The notes beneath the pieces are model-generated. The model made no database searches. It had not been told where the DNA came from and was given only the letters and a program-made list of their open reading frames with translations. The position numbers and the translations under genes are program-made. A stretch of 64,000 nucleotides of DNA, taken from contig CAVQCO010000004.1 in the NCBI GenBank assembly GCA_963711065.1, forward strand, positions 1-64,000, given 5' to 3'. Positions 8,174-18,600 of the stretch are shown in pieces (the stretch's first letter is position 1; the number at the start of each line of letters is the position of its first letter). The stretch comes from Bog-473 sp963711065 (lineage in GTDB: Bacteria; Actinomycetota; Acidimicrobiia; Acidimicrobiales; RAAP-2).

Positions 8174-10758
8174 TCAGCACACGCTCCCATGGAAGAACGA
8201 ATACCGGACCTGTCCATTGTTGCCCACCGTCTCCAGATAGAGCTTGAAGGCGTTGTGAACGGAATCCATCTCCAACGTGGAACCAGTGCCACGTTCGTTT
8301 CCGGTTTCGTCGAACCAAATGAATTGGCTGACATCGCCCGTACGCGCTGCGTTCACTGATGCTGTGAACGTGGAGTGGCATCCGAATGGAAAGTTCCCGT
8401 GGTGAATTGTCGCCTTGATTACTCCCGAAGGGGGAAGGTCTGGAAGGTGGAAGGGTTGCGGCGATGACGTTTGCTGGAAGGCTGCCGCCAACCGTTGTCC
8501 CTCTAGTTGGTGTCCGCAGGGATTGGGGTGGAGGAGTTCGGGAGATCCGAAGTATCCCTCGGTCAAGTCAACGTCGTTGAGGTACTCGCCCCCGCTACAC
8601 GATGCGTTCCCGCTCTGGTCGACGGTGAAATCCAGGGACCCGCCGTTGACGAGCTGATGGCCGGCCAGCACGTTGTTGACATCGACGTATTGAGTTACTC
8701 CACTGAGGCTCACGGCAGACTGGACCACGTTGTCCAGTGTGGCGATCCGCTGATTGACCCACTCCTGCTCTTGGACGGAGAAGTGGGCGGCGTTGCTCGT
8801 GGGGTTCGAGGGGAAGAACTGAGGGTATCCGAGCACAAGGATCCGGGCATTGGGCGCCAGTTTGTGCATCACCCTGTACAGGAACACCAGTCGGTCCCGA
8901 AGGTCGAGCCCGTCGCTGGTCTTGACAAGCGCCGAAAGTTGGCTCGAAACGCTTGCATGGGAGAGACCCTGAGGTGGGGCGGTATCAGCTGGGTTGTACG
9001 ACCGGAAAAGCCCATCATTGCTCGAACCCGGCGTCGTTACGTAGCCCAGGGCCTTGAGGAGAGGCGTCGCCGAAGACCCTGCGTCTGGTTGGTCCGGGTT
9101 GATGCAGTCGTACTCGTTCTTCGTAGGAGTCACGCATACCTTGGCATCGTCGGCAAACCCCACGTCGTTCCCCCCGAGGGTAAGTGTGACGAGACTCGTT
9201 GCCGAGTCCAGTTGAAGGAGCTGGGACTTTTCTCCTTTGCGATTCGTTTGGTTTGCTGGATAGCCGGCTAGGGCGGTGTGGACGGTGGCGCCACTACAGG
9301 CCACGAAGACGAGTTTGCGGTTTGGCACCGGGTCTAGCCGGTCGAAGACGTGAGCGTAGGCGGTGATCGAACGATGGCAGGTATCGCCTACCTGGTCATT
9401 CGTGGAGCCATTCTGGCAGTGGCCACTGCGCAGGCTCTGCACGTTGTTGTCGATGTAGGCCCCATCGAGATGGTCGGTGTCGCGCGGTGAGCCTGCAGGA
9501 TCCTGGTAGAGACGCCAGTCGCACCCCGGAAGCTGCGGGAACCCGCTAAAGCCAGCGGGCCAGTCCGCACCCTCGCCCGAACTGTACGAGTCGCCCATCG
9601 CGACGTATGTCGAAGGCGGGGGATTGATGACGTCGCCCACCGCACTGAGGAACTTTGAAATATCCGTTGTCACGTACTTGACAAGGTCCGACTCGGATAC
9701 GAACAGCTCCAGGGCGGCCGCACAGACCTTCTGTTCGTTCGCCGGGAGTGAACAGTCCGCCTCCTGTGCAGCGCCACCCGCTTGCGAGGGCACGTAGGTA
9801 CTATCGCCAAATGCGGGGCACCCCATTCCCGGTGGCAGTTGCTGGAACTGTAGGAGCGCCTTGGGTGAGATGAGCGAGCAGGCCTGCCCGACGCTGAAGG
9901 GGTCCCCGCCGCCGAGCACCTTCCAACCCGCGCCCGTTCCCTCGAAGACCACCCCGGCCGGTTGTCCCTGGGGGCCGCCGGCTGCCATCGTCTCGATGGC
10001 GTATCCATCCGAGCAGGTCGGAGGTCCGATCGGGGCCACCGTCGAGGCGCCCGCAACACCGCCGTGGGCGCCCACCGCTTGGACCAACGCATGAGCGCTA
10101 CACGGCGCACTCAGGGATGCAGTCATAGGCCCAGACTCTTGGAACTCGAAGACTGCGACCGTCGAGTTGTCGCCCCCCGAGGTCGGGAGGTTCGGATCGG
10201 TGACATGGTTCGGTACACGAACCACCACCATGGAGACGCCGGAGACACCGGTTGGGATCTGGACCACTTGGTCCTGCGAGGGATGCGAACACGCCTGTTG
10301 TCCAGACCGGAATGCTGTGTCGACGAGCTGCGCGCTCGGGATGTAGCCACATGACAGATCGAGGTTGGGCCCTGCACCGCCCGGGTCGCCAACGCTAGTT
10401 ACCGAATCGTCCTGGTTCTGCGGGTCCATCAACGACAAACTCAGCCCGCCATCCGCACCGTTTCCAGTTGGCGTACAGGAGTAGGAGCCGGGACCGAGCG
10501 CATACACGGTTGCGCCCGAGATGTCGGTTGCGGCGAAGACCTTGGAAGCGGTAGGCAACGCCAGGCCGGGGGGAAATTGATGCTGCTCGGCGGAGCATGT
10601 GAGCTCCCCCCTAGAGGACAGGCCGTCACTGGTACGGACGGTGCCGTCGAAGGCGCCTGACGCGCCGCCAGCGCAGCAGTCGGCCTGGTTCCTATGCCCC
10701 ACAACGCGAGAAGCGTCGATGCTGCCGCGACTCTTGTCGCCAACGCCAGGTTGTTCAT
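8174..10758 (-). CDS. Secreted SGNH/GDSL hydrolase (one frameshift near 10606)
   Basis: A large secreted esterase/lipase-type protein. Catalytic blocks are clear: YVAMGDSYSSGEG (nucleophile Ser), LTLGGNDVGF (block III) and LLHPNPCGHQLEG (Asp/His-type block V), all in the C-terminal half. Many cysteines point to an extracellular protein. The reading frame holding these blocks lacks a signal peptide, but a neighbouring frame from ATG 10758 encodes a typical Sec signal (LALATRVAAASTLLALWG...TAALA). The two join at a run of six C at 10606-10611; one more base gives PLGGELTCSAEQHQ in frame. I therefore take ATG 10758 as the start. The N-terminal 300 or so residues have no recognised domain. Base composition is less GC-rich than the neighbours, suggesting transfer. 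Confidence 0.8.
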
Positions 10759-10950
10759 CTGATGCGTCCAAGGTAGTGCACGGGTTGACCCGTACTGCGT
10801 CGGTCGCTGCGGCCCGCAGTGGTTCGAGCTCAGCAGAGGTGGAGCAAGAGGTGCTTCACCGCCACTAGCAGTCAGCTTTGCACGGCGGTAGGGACCGGCG
10901 TCGATCCAGAACGGGTTGAAACCCTACCGGAAATGCGCAGATTGCTCAGT

Positions 10951-10971
10951 CTTCAGCTTGCATAGCTGAAG
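10951..10971. repeat. Anticodon-arm-like inverted repeat at a gene-truncation point
   Basis: Eight-base arms CTTCAGCT and AGCTGAAG enclose TGCAT. The inner 17 bases match the tRNA-Gly anticodon arm (2413-2429) at 14 of 17 positions, with the same stem and loop length. The coding sequence of the following HAD-like remnant begins inside it. It may be another integrase attachment site marking the outer limit of inserted DNA. Confidence 0.45.
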
Positions 10972-11205
10972 TTCCTCGCGGTCCACCGATCGGTCGGGCA
11001 CGATCCGAGACCGTTCGTCTGGATCGACGACGACATCGACTTCTTCCAGGACGAGGGCCTGACGCCCCAAGAGTGGGCCGACGGCCTCCCGGTGCCCAGC
11101 CTGCTCATCGCGCCCGACTCCGAGGTCGGCCTGCTGCCGCGGCAACTCGACGACGTGGAGGAATTCGTGCGCCGGCACGGACCCAGTGTGAAGGGGGACC
11201 GGTGA
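10966..11205 (+). pseudogene. 3' remnant of a HAD-like gene
   Basis: An open frame of 79 codons runs from the dyad at 10951-10971 to TGA 11203-11205 with no suitable start. Its sequence (PFVWIDDDIDF, then LPVPSLLIAPDSEVGL and a closing helix DDVEEFVRRHG) resembles the end of the HAD-type domain found in phosphatase-like or RNA-repair-associated proteins. The N-terminal catalytic DxD part is missing and I do not see it elsewhere in the window. Composition returns to the chromosomal norm here, so the gene was probably cut by the insertion or a linked deletion at its left. Confidence 0.6.
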
Positions 11206-11218
11206 GACAGGCGGCCCG

Positions 11219-11224
11219 TAGCCT
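11219..11224 (+). promoter_or_regulatory. Possible -10 box of the RecB-like nuclease gene
   Basis: TAGCCT ends six bases before GTG 11231, with no ribosome binding site before that GTG; this fits a leaderless transcript starting at the GTG. Confidence 0.4.
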
Positions 11225-11230
11225 TCTCCC

Positions 11231-13157
11231 GTGGCATATTCCGAGGCTGCCGCCATGACCGACGTGCCCCCACAGGGCGCCTACACGGCCAAGCGCTGCC
11301 CCCAGGCCCTGCAGCTCGACGTCCTCCGGCCCTGTGAGCCGCTCCCCACCTCGCCCTTCATCTCCCTGCTGGGAATGGAGGGTCGCAACTTCGAGTCCCA
11401 CGTCTTCGAGCTGTTGGCGGATGTGGTCCTCGGAGCGGTGGTCATCGACAAGGAGGATCCGGCAAGCGCTCGGGAGGCGGCGACCGTCAGCGCGATGCAC
11501 GACGGCGTCCCGCTCGTGATCGGAGGACGCTTGCCCGTCGATCGGATGGCGCTACGGGTGGGCGAGCCCGACCTCCTCGTCCGCTCCGACGCAATTGCGC
11601 CCGGAGCAGCGGGGGGCGGCTACCTGCCCGTCGACGTGAAGCACCACAAGACGCTCGTCGCCAAGACAAAGGAAGATGCAATCGGAGCGATCACATCGGA
11701 TCTCCTGGATCTCTTCGGCGGACCATCCGATCCGGATGCCGATTGGGAGGCCTACTGGCGGTGGCCCGATCTCCTGCAGCTGGCCCACTACCGACGACTG
11801 CTCGAGGCGTGCGGGCGTGCCTCGACGCTTGGCCGCTGGGGCGGCATCGTGGGCCGGGAGGAGCGGCTCGTCTGGTACGACCTCGATGCCGCGATGTGGC
11901 ATCCCACCGAGTACATCGAGGACCCACCCGATCGGCTGTTGTCGACCATGGAGGTCTACGACCTCGAATTCGCGCACCGCCTCTCCGTGATCGACGCGTC
12001 CCTGGTCCACCTGTCGGAACCGACCTCGCCCCTCCTGGCCGAACCGATCGCCGTGCCCGAATGCGGCGGGTGTGGGTGGCAGGAGTGGTGCTTCGGGCAG
12101 ATGGAGGCATCCGGCGATCTCAGCCTGTTGCCGGGGATGACGGTCGAGAAGCGTCGCCAATGCCGTGCCCGCGGCGTGACGAACCTGGAGGAGTTGGCCT
12201 CTCTCGACTCTCGCACCGCACGGCTGATCGCCGCCGGGGTCGATCTGCCCCACCTCGCCGAGAAGGCAGAGCCCGCCGACCCGTCGACGCCCGTCACGGA
12301 TCTGCTCGCTCGACGGCCGAAGCAGGGCGAGCGGCTGGCGGACGAGGGCATCGGCACGGCAGCCGACGTGGTCCGCATCGACCTCAGGACCGCTCGCTTC
12401 GGCGACGCCGGCCTGGGCGACCTGCCCCAGCAGATCGACAACGCCAGGGCCCGAATCGGTCAGTCCGCCGCCTATCGCCGGCGAGGAATCGATGGGGTGG
12501 TGGTGCCGCGGGGAGACATCGAGATCGACGTGGACATGGAGAGCGTGAACGAGGGCTGTTACCTCTGGGGCACGCTCCTCAACGTCCGCGGCGCAGCCGG
12601 CCCCGGGTCCTCGACCTTCGTCCCGTTCGTTTCGTGGAACCCCGACATCGGCATCGGCGAGAGCGAGGCGTTTCTCGGTTTCTGGGAGTGGTTCAGCGAG
12701 CTCCGACGGGAGGCGGCACGAAGAGGGGCTCTCGTTCCGCGCCTACTGCTACAGCCAAGGTGCCGAGAACGGGCAGCTGCGCCGCCTCGCGGCGCGCTGC
12801 GGCGTGGAAGAGGACGTCGAGGACTTCATCGGATCGGAACAATGGGTGGACCTGCTCCCGATCGTGCGAGATCAGCTGATCACGGGTCTCCCGAGCATGG
12901 GGCTCAAGACGGTCGCCCCGCTGGCGGGGTTCTCCTGGCGAGACGTCGACGTGGGCGGCGATGCGGCGATGGTCCGCTACGTCGAGGCGACATCGAGCAC
13001 CGACGAATCTCTCCGCGCGGAGGCGCGCCAGTGGATCCTCGACTACAACGAGGACGACGTCCATGCCACCGCTGCGCTGCGAGCGTGGCTCGACCAGGAC
13101 GCCGGCCTCCTTCCGTCGATAGAGGACGCCGCGCCCGCCGACGGAACGCCGGCGTGA
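11231..13157 (+). CDS. TM0106-family RecB-like nuclease (one frameshift near 12725)
   Basis: The N-terminal half is a PD-(D/E)XK nuclease of the RecB type: GEPDLLVRSD and YLPVDVKHHKTL supply the acidic and lysine residues. The cysteines of CGGCGWQEWCF and an earlier RCP resemble the 4Fe-4S site of AddB/Cas4-like enzymes. A helix-hairpin-helix-like linker follows, then a DnaQ/RNase H-like domain beginning EIDVDMESV, which supplies an exonuclease-type acidic pair. Continuity needs loss of one base in GGGG at 12725-12728; the next frame continues LSFRAYCYSQGAENGQLRRLAARCG and ends at 13157. The start is GTG 11231 (leaderless) or ATG 11255. It acts on nucleic acid, probably in repair; exact role unknown. 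Confidence 0.8.
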
Positions 13158-13196
13158 CGCAGCACCGCTAACGACCGAGGCCGTCCCGAACCCATG

Positions 13197-13487
13197 TCAT
13201 CTGACCGGAAACCTCCCTCGCCCCTCGCCGAGCGACCGCTCGAGGCACTCGGCGGCGGCGTCTTCCGTGCGATGGACGTGCCAGCACAGCCATTCGACGG
13301 GATCGCCCAGTGCGCAGAGGGCGGTGCACCACCCGTACGGCGTCTCGACGACTCGCTCCGACATGGCGAGCACAGAGTTGGACAGAGCCCGCGCCTGGCG
13401 ATCACGCACGCAGTCGCGGCACTGACCCCAGGCAGCCACGAACTCCTCTTTCGGTGTGCTCCTGCCGCATCCGCTGCACTCAGGCAC
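13197..13487 (-). CDS. Small cysteine-rich protein, third gene of a mini-operon
   Basis: A 96-residue protein beginning CSGCG, with a second pair QCRDC about 20 residues on, together likely to bind one zinc (treble-clef or ribbon type). Further on are GWCTALCALG and a run WLCWHVHRTEDAA. GTG 13487 lies inside the end of the preceding gene, overlapping it by eight bases, so it is translated with it. I recognise no family. The zinc site could bind nucleic acid or a protein, but nothing in the sequence decides. Confidence 0.6.
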   Translation of the reverse strand: MPECSGCGRSTPKEEFVAAWGQCRDCVRDRQARALSNSVLAMSERVVETPYGWCTALCALGDPVEWLCWHVHRTEDAAAECLERSLGEGRGRFPVR

Positions 13488-13914
13488 GGGGACCCGTCGC
13501 GTCCTCCACCACTGCGGTGCCCGGCACCAGGAATCCGCCATGGGTCTCCAGGCGCGCAGCCAACGCCGCGGACGTGAACGACGTCAACGGTTCGTGATCA
13601 CACGGGACCCATGGCTCATCGGCATCCAGGACGGAGAAGCAGTAACTGCCGGCGCCCCTCAGGATGTCGTATCCCTCACAGACGCGGACGGTTCCGCCCA
13701 CGCCGATGAGATCCATCAACCGATCGGTGTCATGGTTGCGGTACTGCCTGGTCAGACCACCGAAATCGACGGTGATGACGTTGCCCAGGACCTCAGTCAG
13801 TCTTCCTTCGCGATTTGCCTCTCCCACACTGTGGAGCGCCTGGATGTGGTGCACCGTGTGACCCGCCCGATAGAGCTCGCACCGGAACACCTCGCCGCGC
13901 TCCAGGGCGGTCAC
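13480..13914 (-). CDS. Hypothetical protein (144 aa), second gene of a mini-operon
   Basis: A soluble, mostly beta protein starting with GTG 13914, which overlaps the upstream stop (GTGA). The N-terminus (ERGEVFRCELYRAGHTVHHI) and the centre (GNVITVDFGGLTRQYRNHDTDRL) have a barrel-like alternating pattern. It has histidines and a few cysteines but no recognisable catalytic motif. Tight coupling on both sides says the three small proteins work together. Function unknown. Confidence 0.65.
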   Translation of the reverse strand: MTALERGEVFRCELYRAGHTVHHIQALHSVGEANREGRLTEVLGNVITVDFGGLTRQYRNHDTDRLMDLIGVGGTVRVCEGYDILRGAGSYCFSVLDADEPWVPCDHEPLTSFTSAALAARLETHGGFLVPGTAVVEDATGPRA

Positions 13915-14066
13915 AGCTCACCCTCGAAGAGCGAGAGCTGGACTGCGGCACAGCCGCAGTTCTCATGCCGGGGGGCTCCGAGAACCGGTAGATCTCGCTG
14001 TTCGGCGAGCACTTCTTCGGCCAGGGCAAGCCATGCGTCGAGCGACGCGAGGGTCTTTGACACCAT
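13911..14066 (-). CDS. Small protein (51 aa), first gene of a mini-operon
   Basis: ATG 14066 follows GAGGAG at a good distance. The product is one amphipathic helix (TLASLDAWLALAEEVLAEQ) followed by a short tail with ENCGCAAVQLSLFEG. The His/Cys-rich segment RHENCGC could bind a metal. It overlaps the next gene by four bases. It is too short to assign, but the strong ribosome binding site and coupling make it a real gene. Confidence 0.6.
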   Translation of the reverse strand: MVSKTLASLDAWLALAEEVLAEQRDLPVLGAPRHENCGCAAVQLSLFEGEL

Positions 14067-14495
14067 CGTGGTCTCCTCATCGAACCTGGCGTTGCCACCG
14101 TGCCTCTCGGTCGGTTGGCGGAGTGTCAACGGGCCAGGACCCTCGACTCCTCTGGATGATTTGCGAACGCCATTGTATCGGTTGGTCTCGACGCCTCAGG
14201 AACGTCTCACGGCGGACGCTGCGAGGCCATCCAACATCAGCTGGTCGCGGTAGCTCAGGGTCAATGCAGAGCTGATCTCCACACTCGGAGCCGGCGGCAT
14301 GGAGGCCGAGGAGGACCGGTGCGGCCGGTGGCGTGGCCGGGAAACCGTCCTCGCAAGAATGGACTGTCCCGTTCGGCCGTGTCCTCGCAGGTCAGTCCGT
14401 CATTTGCCATGGGAGTTGCGCCTCGATTTTGGGCTATCCTCCGCGGGTTAGAGAACCGTATTCTCTAGAGAAACTGCCCGACAGGGGAGGCGGTT
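14067..14495. other. Divergent intergenic region with promoter and operator-like repeats
   Basis: About 430 bases between leftward and rightward operons. The right part holds TATCCT (14435-14440) as a possible -10, the AGAGAA/TTCTCT half-site array at 14450-14472, and the ribosome binding site GGGGAGG before ATG 14496. The left part should hold the promoter of the 51-residue gene, but I see no clear box. Confidence 0.5.
14450..14472. promoter_or_regulatory. Triple half-site operator candidate (AGAGAA / TTCTCT / AGAGAA)
   Basis: AGAGAA at 14450-14455, TTCTCT at 14461-14466 and AGAGAA at 14467-14472 give two overlapping dyads, one spaced by five bases and one a perfect 12-base palindrome. They lie about 10 bases after a -10-like TATCCT, where a bound repressor would block transcription of the 14496-22912 operon. 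Confidence 0.45.
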
Positions 14496-15680
14496 ATGAC
14501 GAACGCTGGCGACGGGGAGGAGCCGCTCAGCGGCTCCGGTGTGACCTGCGCGGCAATTGCCGTGGACGTCGAGGGCGACCAGGCGGTCTGGATCTTCACG
14601 GAGTTCGAGACCGGTGAGTCCCTGAAGAACCTCCGGGACTGGCTCATCCCGGACCACTGGCCGGAGTGGGGCGGCGAGATGTTCAAGGAGATGCGGCCGA
14701 TCAGCACCGTCGACCTGCGCCCGACCCAGGGCACCGCCCAACAGACCCATTCCAAGTACCTCGAGGTCGTCGAGATCGGCGGCCACCGGCTCGAGACCGA
14801 GCTGCGCTGCGAGTTCAAGTCGACCCAGGCGTGGGCGGCCATCACCTACGACCTCGACCGCAGCGTCGGGGACATGCTCCAGGTCGACCGGGGCTACCTC
14901 ATGGCGGCCGACGTGGGCGGGCGGCGCCACGTCAAGGCGCTCAAGGTCGTCGGGTTCACCGACACCCTGCTCAACAACGTCGCGACGTCGGTCTGTCCGG
15001 AGTGGAGCACCTGGGTCCAGCGAGCCACCAAGGTCGCCGAGGTCCAGGCGGCGGGAGGTACGACAGACCCGAAGCCCGGCTCGGTCGGCGACTCGGACCC
15101 CCGGGTCCAGTCTGCCGACGGGGTCGCCGGGTTCACCGGCGGCGTGGCCGAGCAGTGGATCGGCACCGTGACCGACATGGTGGACTTCTACGCCCCCTTC
15201 ACGGCCGACGTCACCGAGCGGCTGTGGTCGGGCAAGTACGGACGGGTCGACGCGGCGAACGACACGACTCGCCTCTTCCAACGTCTCGCCCGGGACTGGT
15301 CGGTCGCCTGGCAGGCGGGGATGGACAGCATGTCCAACTGGGCCGACGTGACCGTGCGGCCGACCGCCGGCGCGGATCCGGGACGGAGCGCGCGGGTCAC
15401 CGAGCACACGACCCTGATGGTGAAGGCACGGTCGGACAAGGCACGCGTGAGCATCTCGGACCTGACGCGGATCGGGCGCCGGCAGGCGACGATCAAGGCG
15501 TCCGACATCAAGATCACCCCGGAGGTGATCGAGCAGGCCGGGAACGCGTACGTCACGATCCAGGCGGAGACAAGCAACGTGCCGCCGGGCCTCTACGAGG
15601 GCGCGCTCGTGGCCGGTGCGGGGGGCAAGCAGGCCCCCGCCCTCTTCTACGTGAGTCACGCCCAGCCCGTCAAGGACTGA
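14496..15680 (+). CDS. Hypothetical protein, first gene of the cyclase/flavoprotein operon
   Basis: A 394-residue soluble protein with a strong ribosome binding site (GGGGAGG) before ATG 14496. Residues about 50-180 have the alternating beta pattern and long C-terminal helix of START/SRPBCC-type ligand pockets (STVDLRPTQGTAQQTHSKYL...LETELRCEF...), which I regard as tentative. The last 100 residues (ARVTEHTTLMVKARSD...NVPPGLYEGALVAG) look like an Ig-like beta sandwich, similar in style to the end of the protein at 21112. It is followed after 13 bases by the cyclase/ATPase gene. A lipid- or isoprenoid-binding role would fit the operon but is inference. Confidence 0.65.
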   Translation: MTNAGDGEEPLSGSGVTCAAIAVDVEGDQAVWIFTEFETGESLKNLRDWLIPDHWPEWGGEMFKEMRPISTVDLRPTQGTAQQTHSKYLEVVEIGGHRLETELRCEFKSTQAWAAITYDLDRSVGDMLQVDRGYLMAADVGGRRHVKALKVVGFTDTLLNNVATSVCPEWSTWVQRATKVAEVQAAGGTTDPKPGSVGDSDPRVQSADGVAGFTGGVAEQWIGTVTDMVDFYAPFTADVTERLWSGKYGRVDAANDTTRLFQRLARDWSVAWQAGMDSMSNWADVTVRPTAGADPGRSARVTEHTTLMVKARSDKARVSISDLTRIGRRQATIKASDIKITPEVIEQAGNAYVTIQAETSNVPPGLYEGALVAGAGGKQAPALFYVSHAQPVKD

Positions 15681-15693
15681 GGAGGCGGACGCG

Positions 15694-18600
15694 GTGACGT
15701 CGGCCAACGGACAGCAAGCGGCGTCGGCGGAGGACCGGCTGTCCCTGCTGATCGACCGCCTCCTGGCGTCCATGGACGCCGCCGCGTCCATCGGGGCCTG
15801 GGACCGCGTGGTCGAACTGGCGAACGACGTGCTCGCCGTCGACCCTCCCAATCAGCGCGCCTCGTCGATGCTCGAGCGGGCGACGCTCGAGCGCTCCCTG
15901 CCCGGAGGCCAGCGGGCCTTCGTCAGCCTGGTCTTCGCCGACATCGTCCAGTCGACCGACATGGCCGACGTGGCCGAGCCCGAGGTCGTCCAGGACATCT
16001 TCGTCCTCTACCGGCGGGTGGCGGCCGAGACCATCGAGGAGCTGGGCGGCCGCGTCCTCCAGTTCCAGGGCGACGGCGTCGTGGCGTGCTTCGGCTACCC
16101 CACCGCGCACGAGGACGACGCGCGCCGGGCGGTGCTGGCCGCGCTCCGGCTCGTCGAACGGATGGGGCAGGCCGCCATGGAACTGCAGCGCCGCCACGGG
16201 ATCGAGCCCACCATCCGGGTCGGCGTCCATTCGGGCACCGTCGTGATCGCCGGCTTGGAGTCGGGGGTGCTCGACGGCTCCGCCATCGCGGGGTCGGCGC
16301 CCAATGTGGCGGCGCGCCTGCAGGGCGAGGCGGAACCCGGATCCGTGCTCATCAGCGACACCACCCGGCAGCTCGTCGAGCCGCACTTCGAGCTCAAGCC
16401 GATCGGGTCGCGCTCGCTCAAGGGCATCGCCCGCCCGATGGAGCTGCACGAGGTCGTGCGGTCGAACGTGGTCGTGCCCAACGCGGGTCGGGGCTTGCCC
16501 CAGTCGGTGGCCCTGGTGGGACGCCAAGGTCAGAGCCGACGTCTCCGCTACACCTGGAAACACCTCGTCCACGACGCCCGGGGTTCCACGCGGCCCGAGG
16601 AGGCGGTGGTCGTCGTGCGCGGCGTGGCCGGCATCGGGAAGTCCGCGCTGGCGGCCGAGCTCGCGGCGCACGTGCACGTCGAAGGCGGCGCCGTGCTCCA
16701 GGCCAGCTGTTCGCCCTATCACGGCAATGTCGCGCTGTGGCCCATCGCGCGCATGCTCGAACAGGTGCTCGGCTTCTATCCGGACCAGCCCCACGAGCAG
16801 CGCCTCGCCGAGCTGCAGTCGCGCCTGGAGGATGCGGGGCTCGAAAGGGAGGCTCTGCCCCTGATCGCTCCTCTGCTCGGACTGGAGGCCGACGAGCGGT
16901 GGGCGCGCCCACAGGTGGACGCGCTCGCGCTCCGCCAGGCGACCCTTCGGGCCCTGCTCGCCTGGCTGGCCCACACGGCGGCGTTGACGCCGACCCTGGT
17001 CTGGGTCGAGGACCTCCACTGGGCCGACCCCACCACCGTCGACCTGTTGGGACTGTTGACGACCGAGAGCGTCCCCGGCACCATGATCCTGATCACCAGC
17101 CGGGACGCGCTCGATGCGCCGTGGGGGGCGTCGGTCCTCGACATCGAGCTGGAGCCGCTCAAGGGCAAGGAGGCGGCGGGCTTGGTCGCCGCGCTGACCG
17201 ACGGTGGCCTCGACGCGACGCAGGCCGAGCTCATCGTCGAGCGCGGTGCCGGCATCCCGCTCTTCCTCCAGGAGCTGACCCGCAGCACGGTCACGTCGGA
17301 ACGCGGCGAGGTGCTCCCTCCGCGCATCCACGAGATCCTCACGGCCCGCCTGCGGGCACCAGGCATCGACCTGCGCGTGGCGCAGCTGGCCGCCGCGCTC
17401 GGCGGGGAGTTCGAGGAGGAGCCGCTGCGCGAACTGGCGGGGCGTCCGGTCGACGACGCACTGGCCCGACTCGAGGAGGCCGAGATCATCGACCGGGTGG
17501 CCGAGATCCGGCTGGGACGGTTCCGCTTCCGCCACGGTCTCCTGCGCGACGCCGCCTACGAGACGCAGGTGCTGCCGTCCCGCCAGGCGACCCATCGCAA
17601 GATCGCCGAGCTGCTCGAGTCCCGCCCGGCTTCAGCGGGGGATCTTGCCGTGGTGGCCCACCACTACGACCTGGCCGGCGACGCGTCGCTGTCCATCCCG
17701 GCCTACATCAAGGCGGCCCAGGCCGCGCAGTCGACCGCCAGCCACACCGAGGCCCGCCGGCTGCTCGACCGCGCGTTGGAGCTGGCGGCAACGATGCCCG
17801 AGGGCGACGAGCGCGACCTGACCGATCTCATGATAAGGATGCAGCGCACCGTCAGCACCAGCTCCCTCTACGGGTACGGCTACCCCGAGGTGTTCGACGA
17901 CTTCACGGTCGCCGAGGAGATCTGCCGGAGGCTCACCGACCGCCCCGAGATCATGCCCGCCCAGGTCGGCATCTGGAGCTACCTGCTCGTGCGCGGCTCC
18001 GTCGACGCCTCCAGCGTCGTCCTCGAGCCGCTGACCGACGTCCTCGAGGAACCGGCGACGGCGTGGTTCGCGCCCGAGATCAAGTCGTGCCTCGGGTACG
18101 GCGCCTTCTACCAGGGCCGCCTGGACGACGCCCATCGCTGGCTCCTCGAGGCCTGGGAGGGGTACCACTCGCGCTCGCTCGACGCGGCGTCGTCCCCGTT
18201 CTGGCCGCTCCCGCACGACCCCGTGCCGATCACGGCGGTCGCGCTCGCCTGCGTCGCCGCGCTGCAGGGCTACACGGAGGAGAGCGCACAGTGGGAGCGG
18301 CGGGCCCTAGAGAGCGCGGAGGACCTCGACTTCCCGGCGGGACCGTTCAGCTCGGCGTTCGTGACCGTCTATCTGGCCTGGGTCCGCATGGTCACGGGCG
18401 ACTTCGAGGAGGCGCGTGAGTTCGGGCGGCGCACCATCGAGATCGGGGAGCGCTGCCGCTTCGAGTACTTCCAACTGCTCGGAGGGCAGTACAAGCTGGT
18501 GCCGGAAGCGGGCCAGCCCTGTGACGTGGTCGAGCTCGAGATGTACGGGCAGGGCATGGACCTCGTCGGACACGGGGCGTTCCGCCCGACCTACCTCGGC

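Noticed and set aside
10951..10971. Dyad considered as a transcription terminator for the plus strand
   Set aside because: It lacks a T-run, and the gene on that side (SGNH hydrolase) is transcribed away from it; resemblance to the tRNA anticodon arm explains it better.
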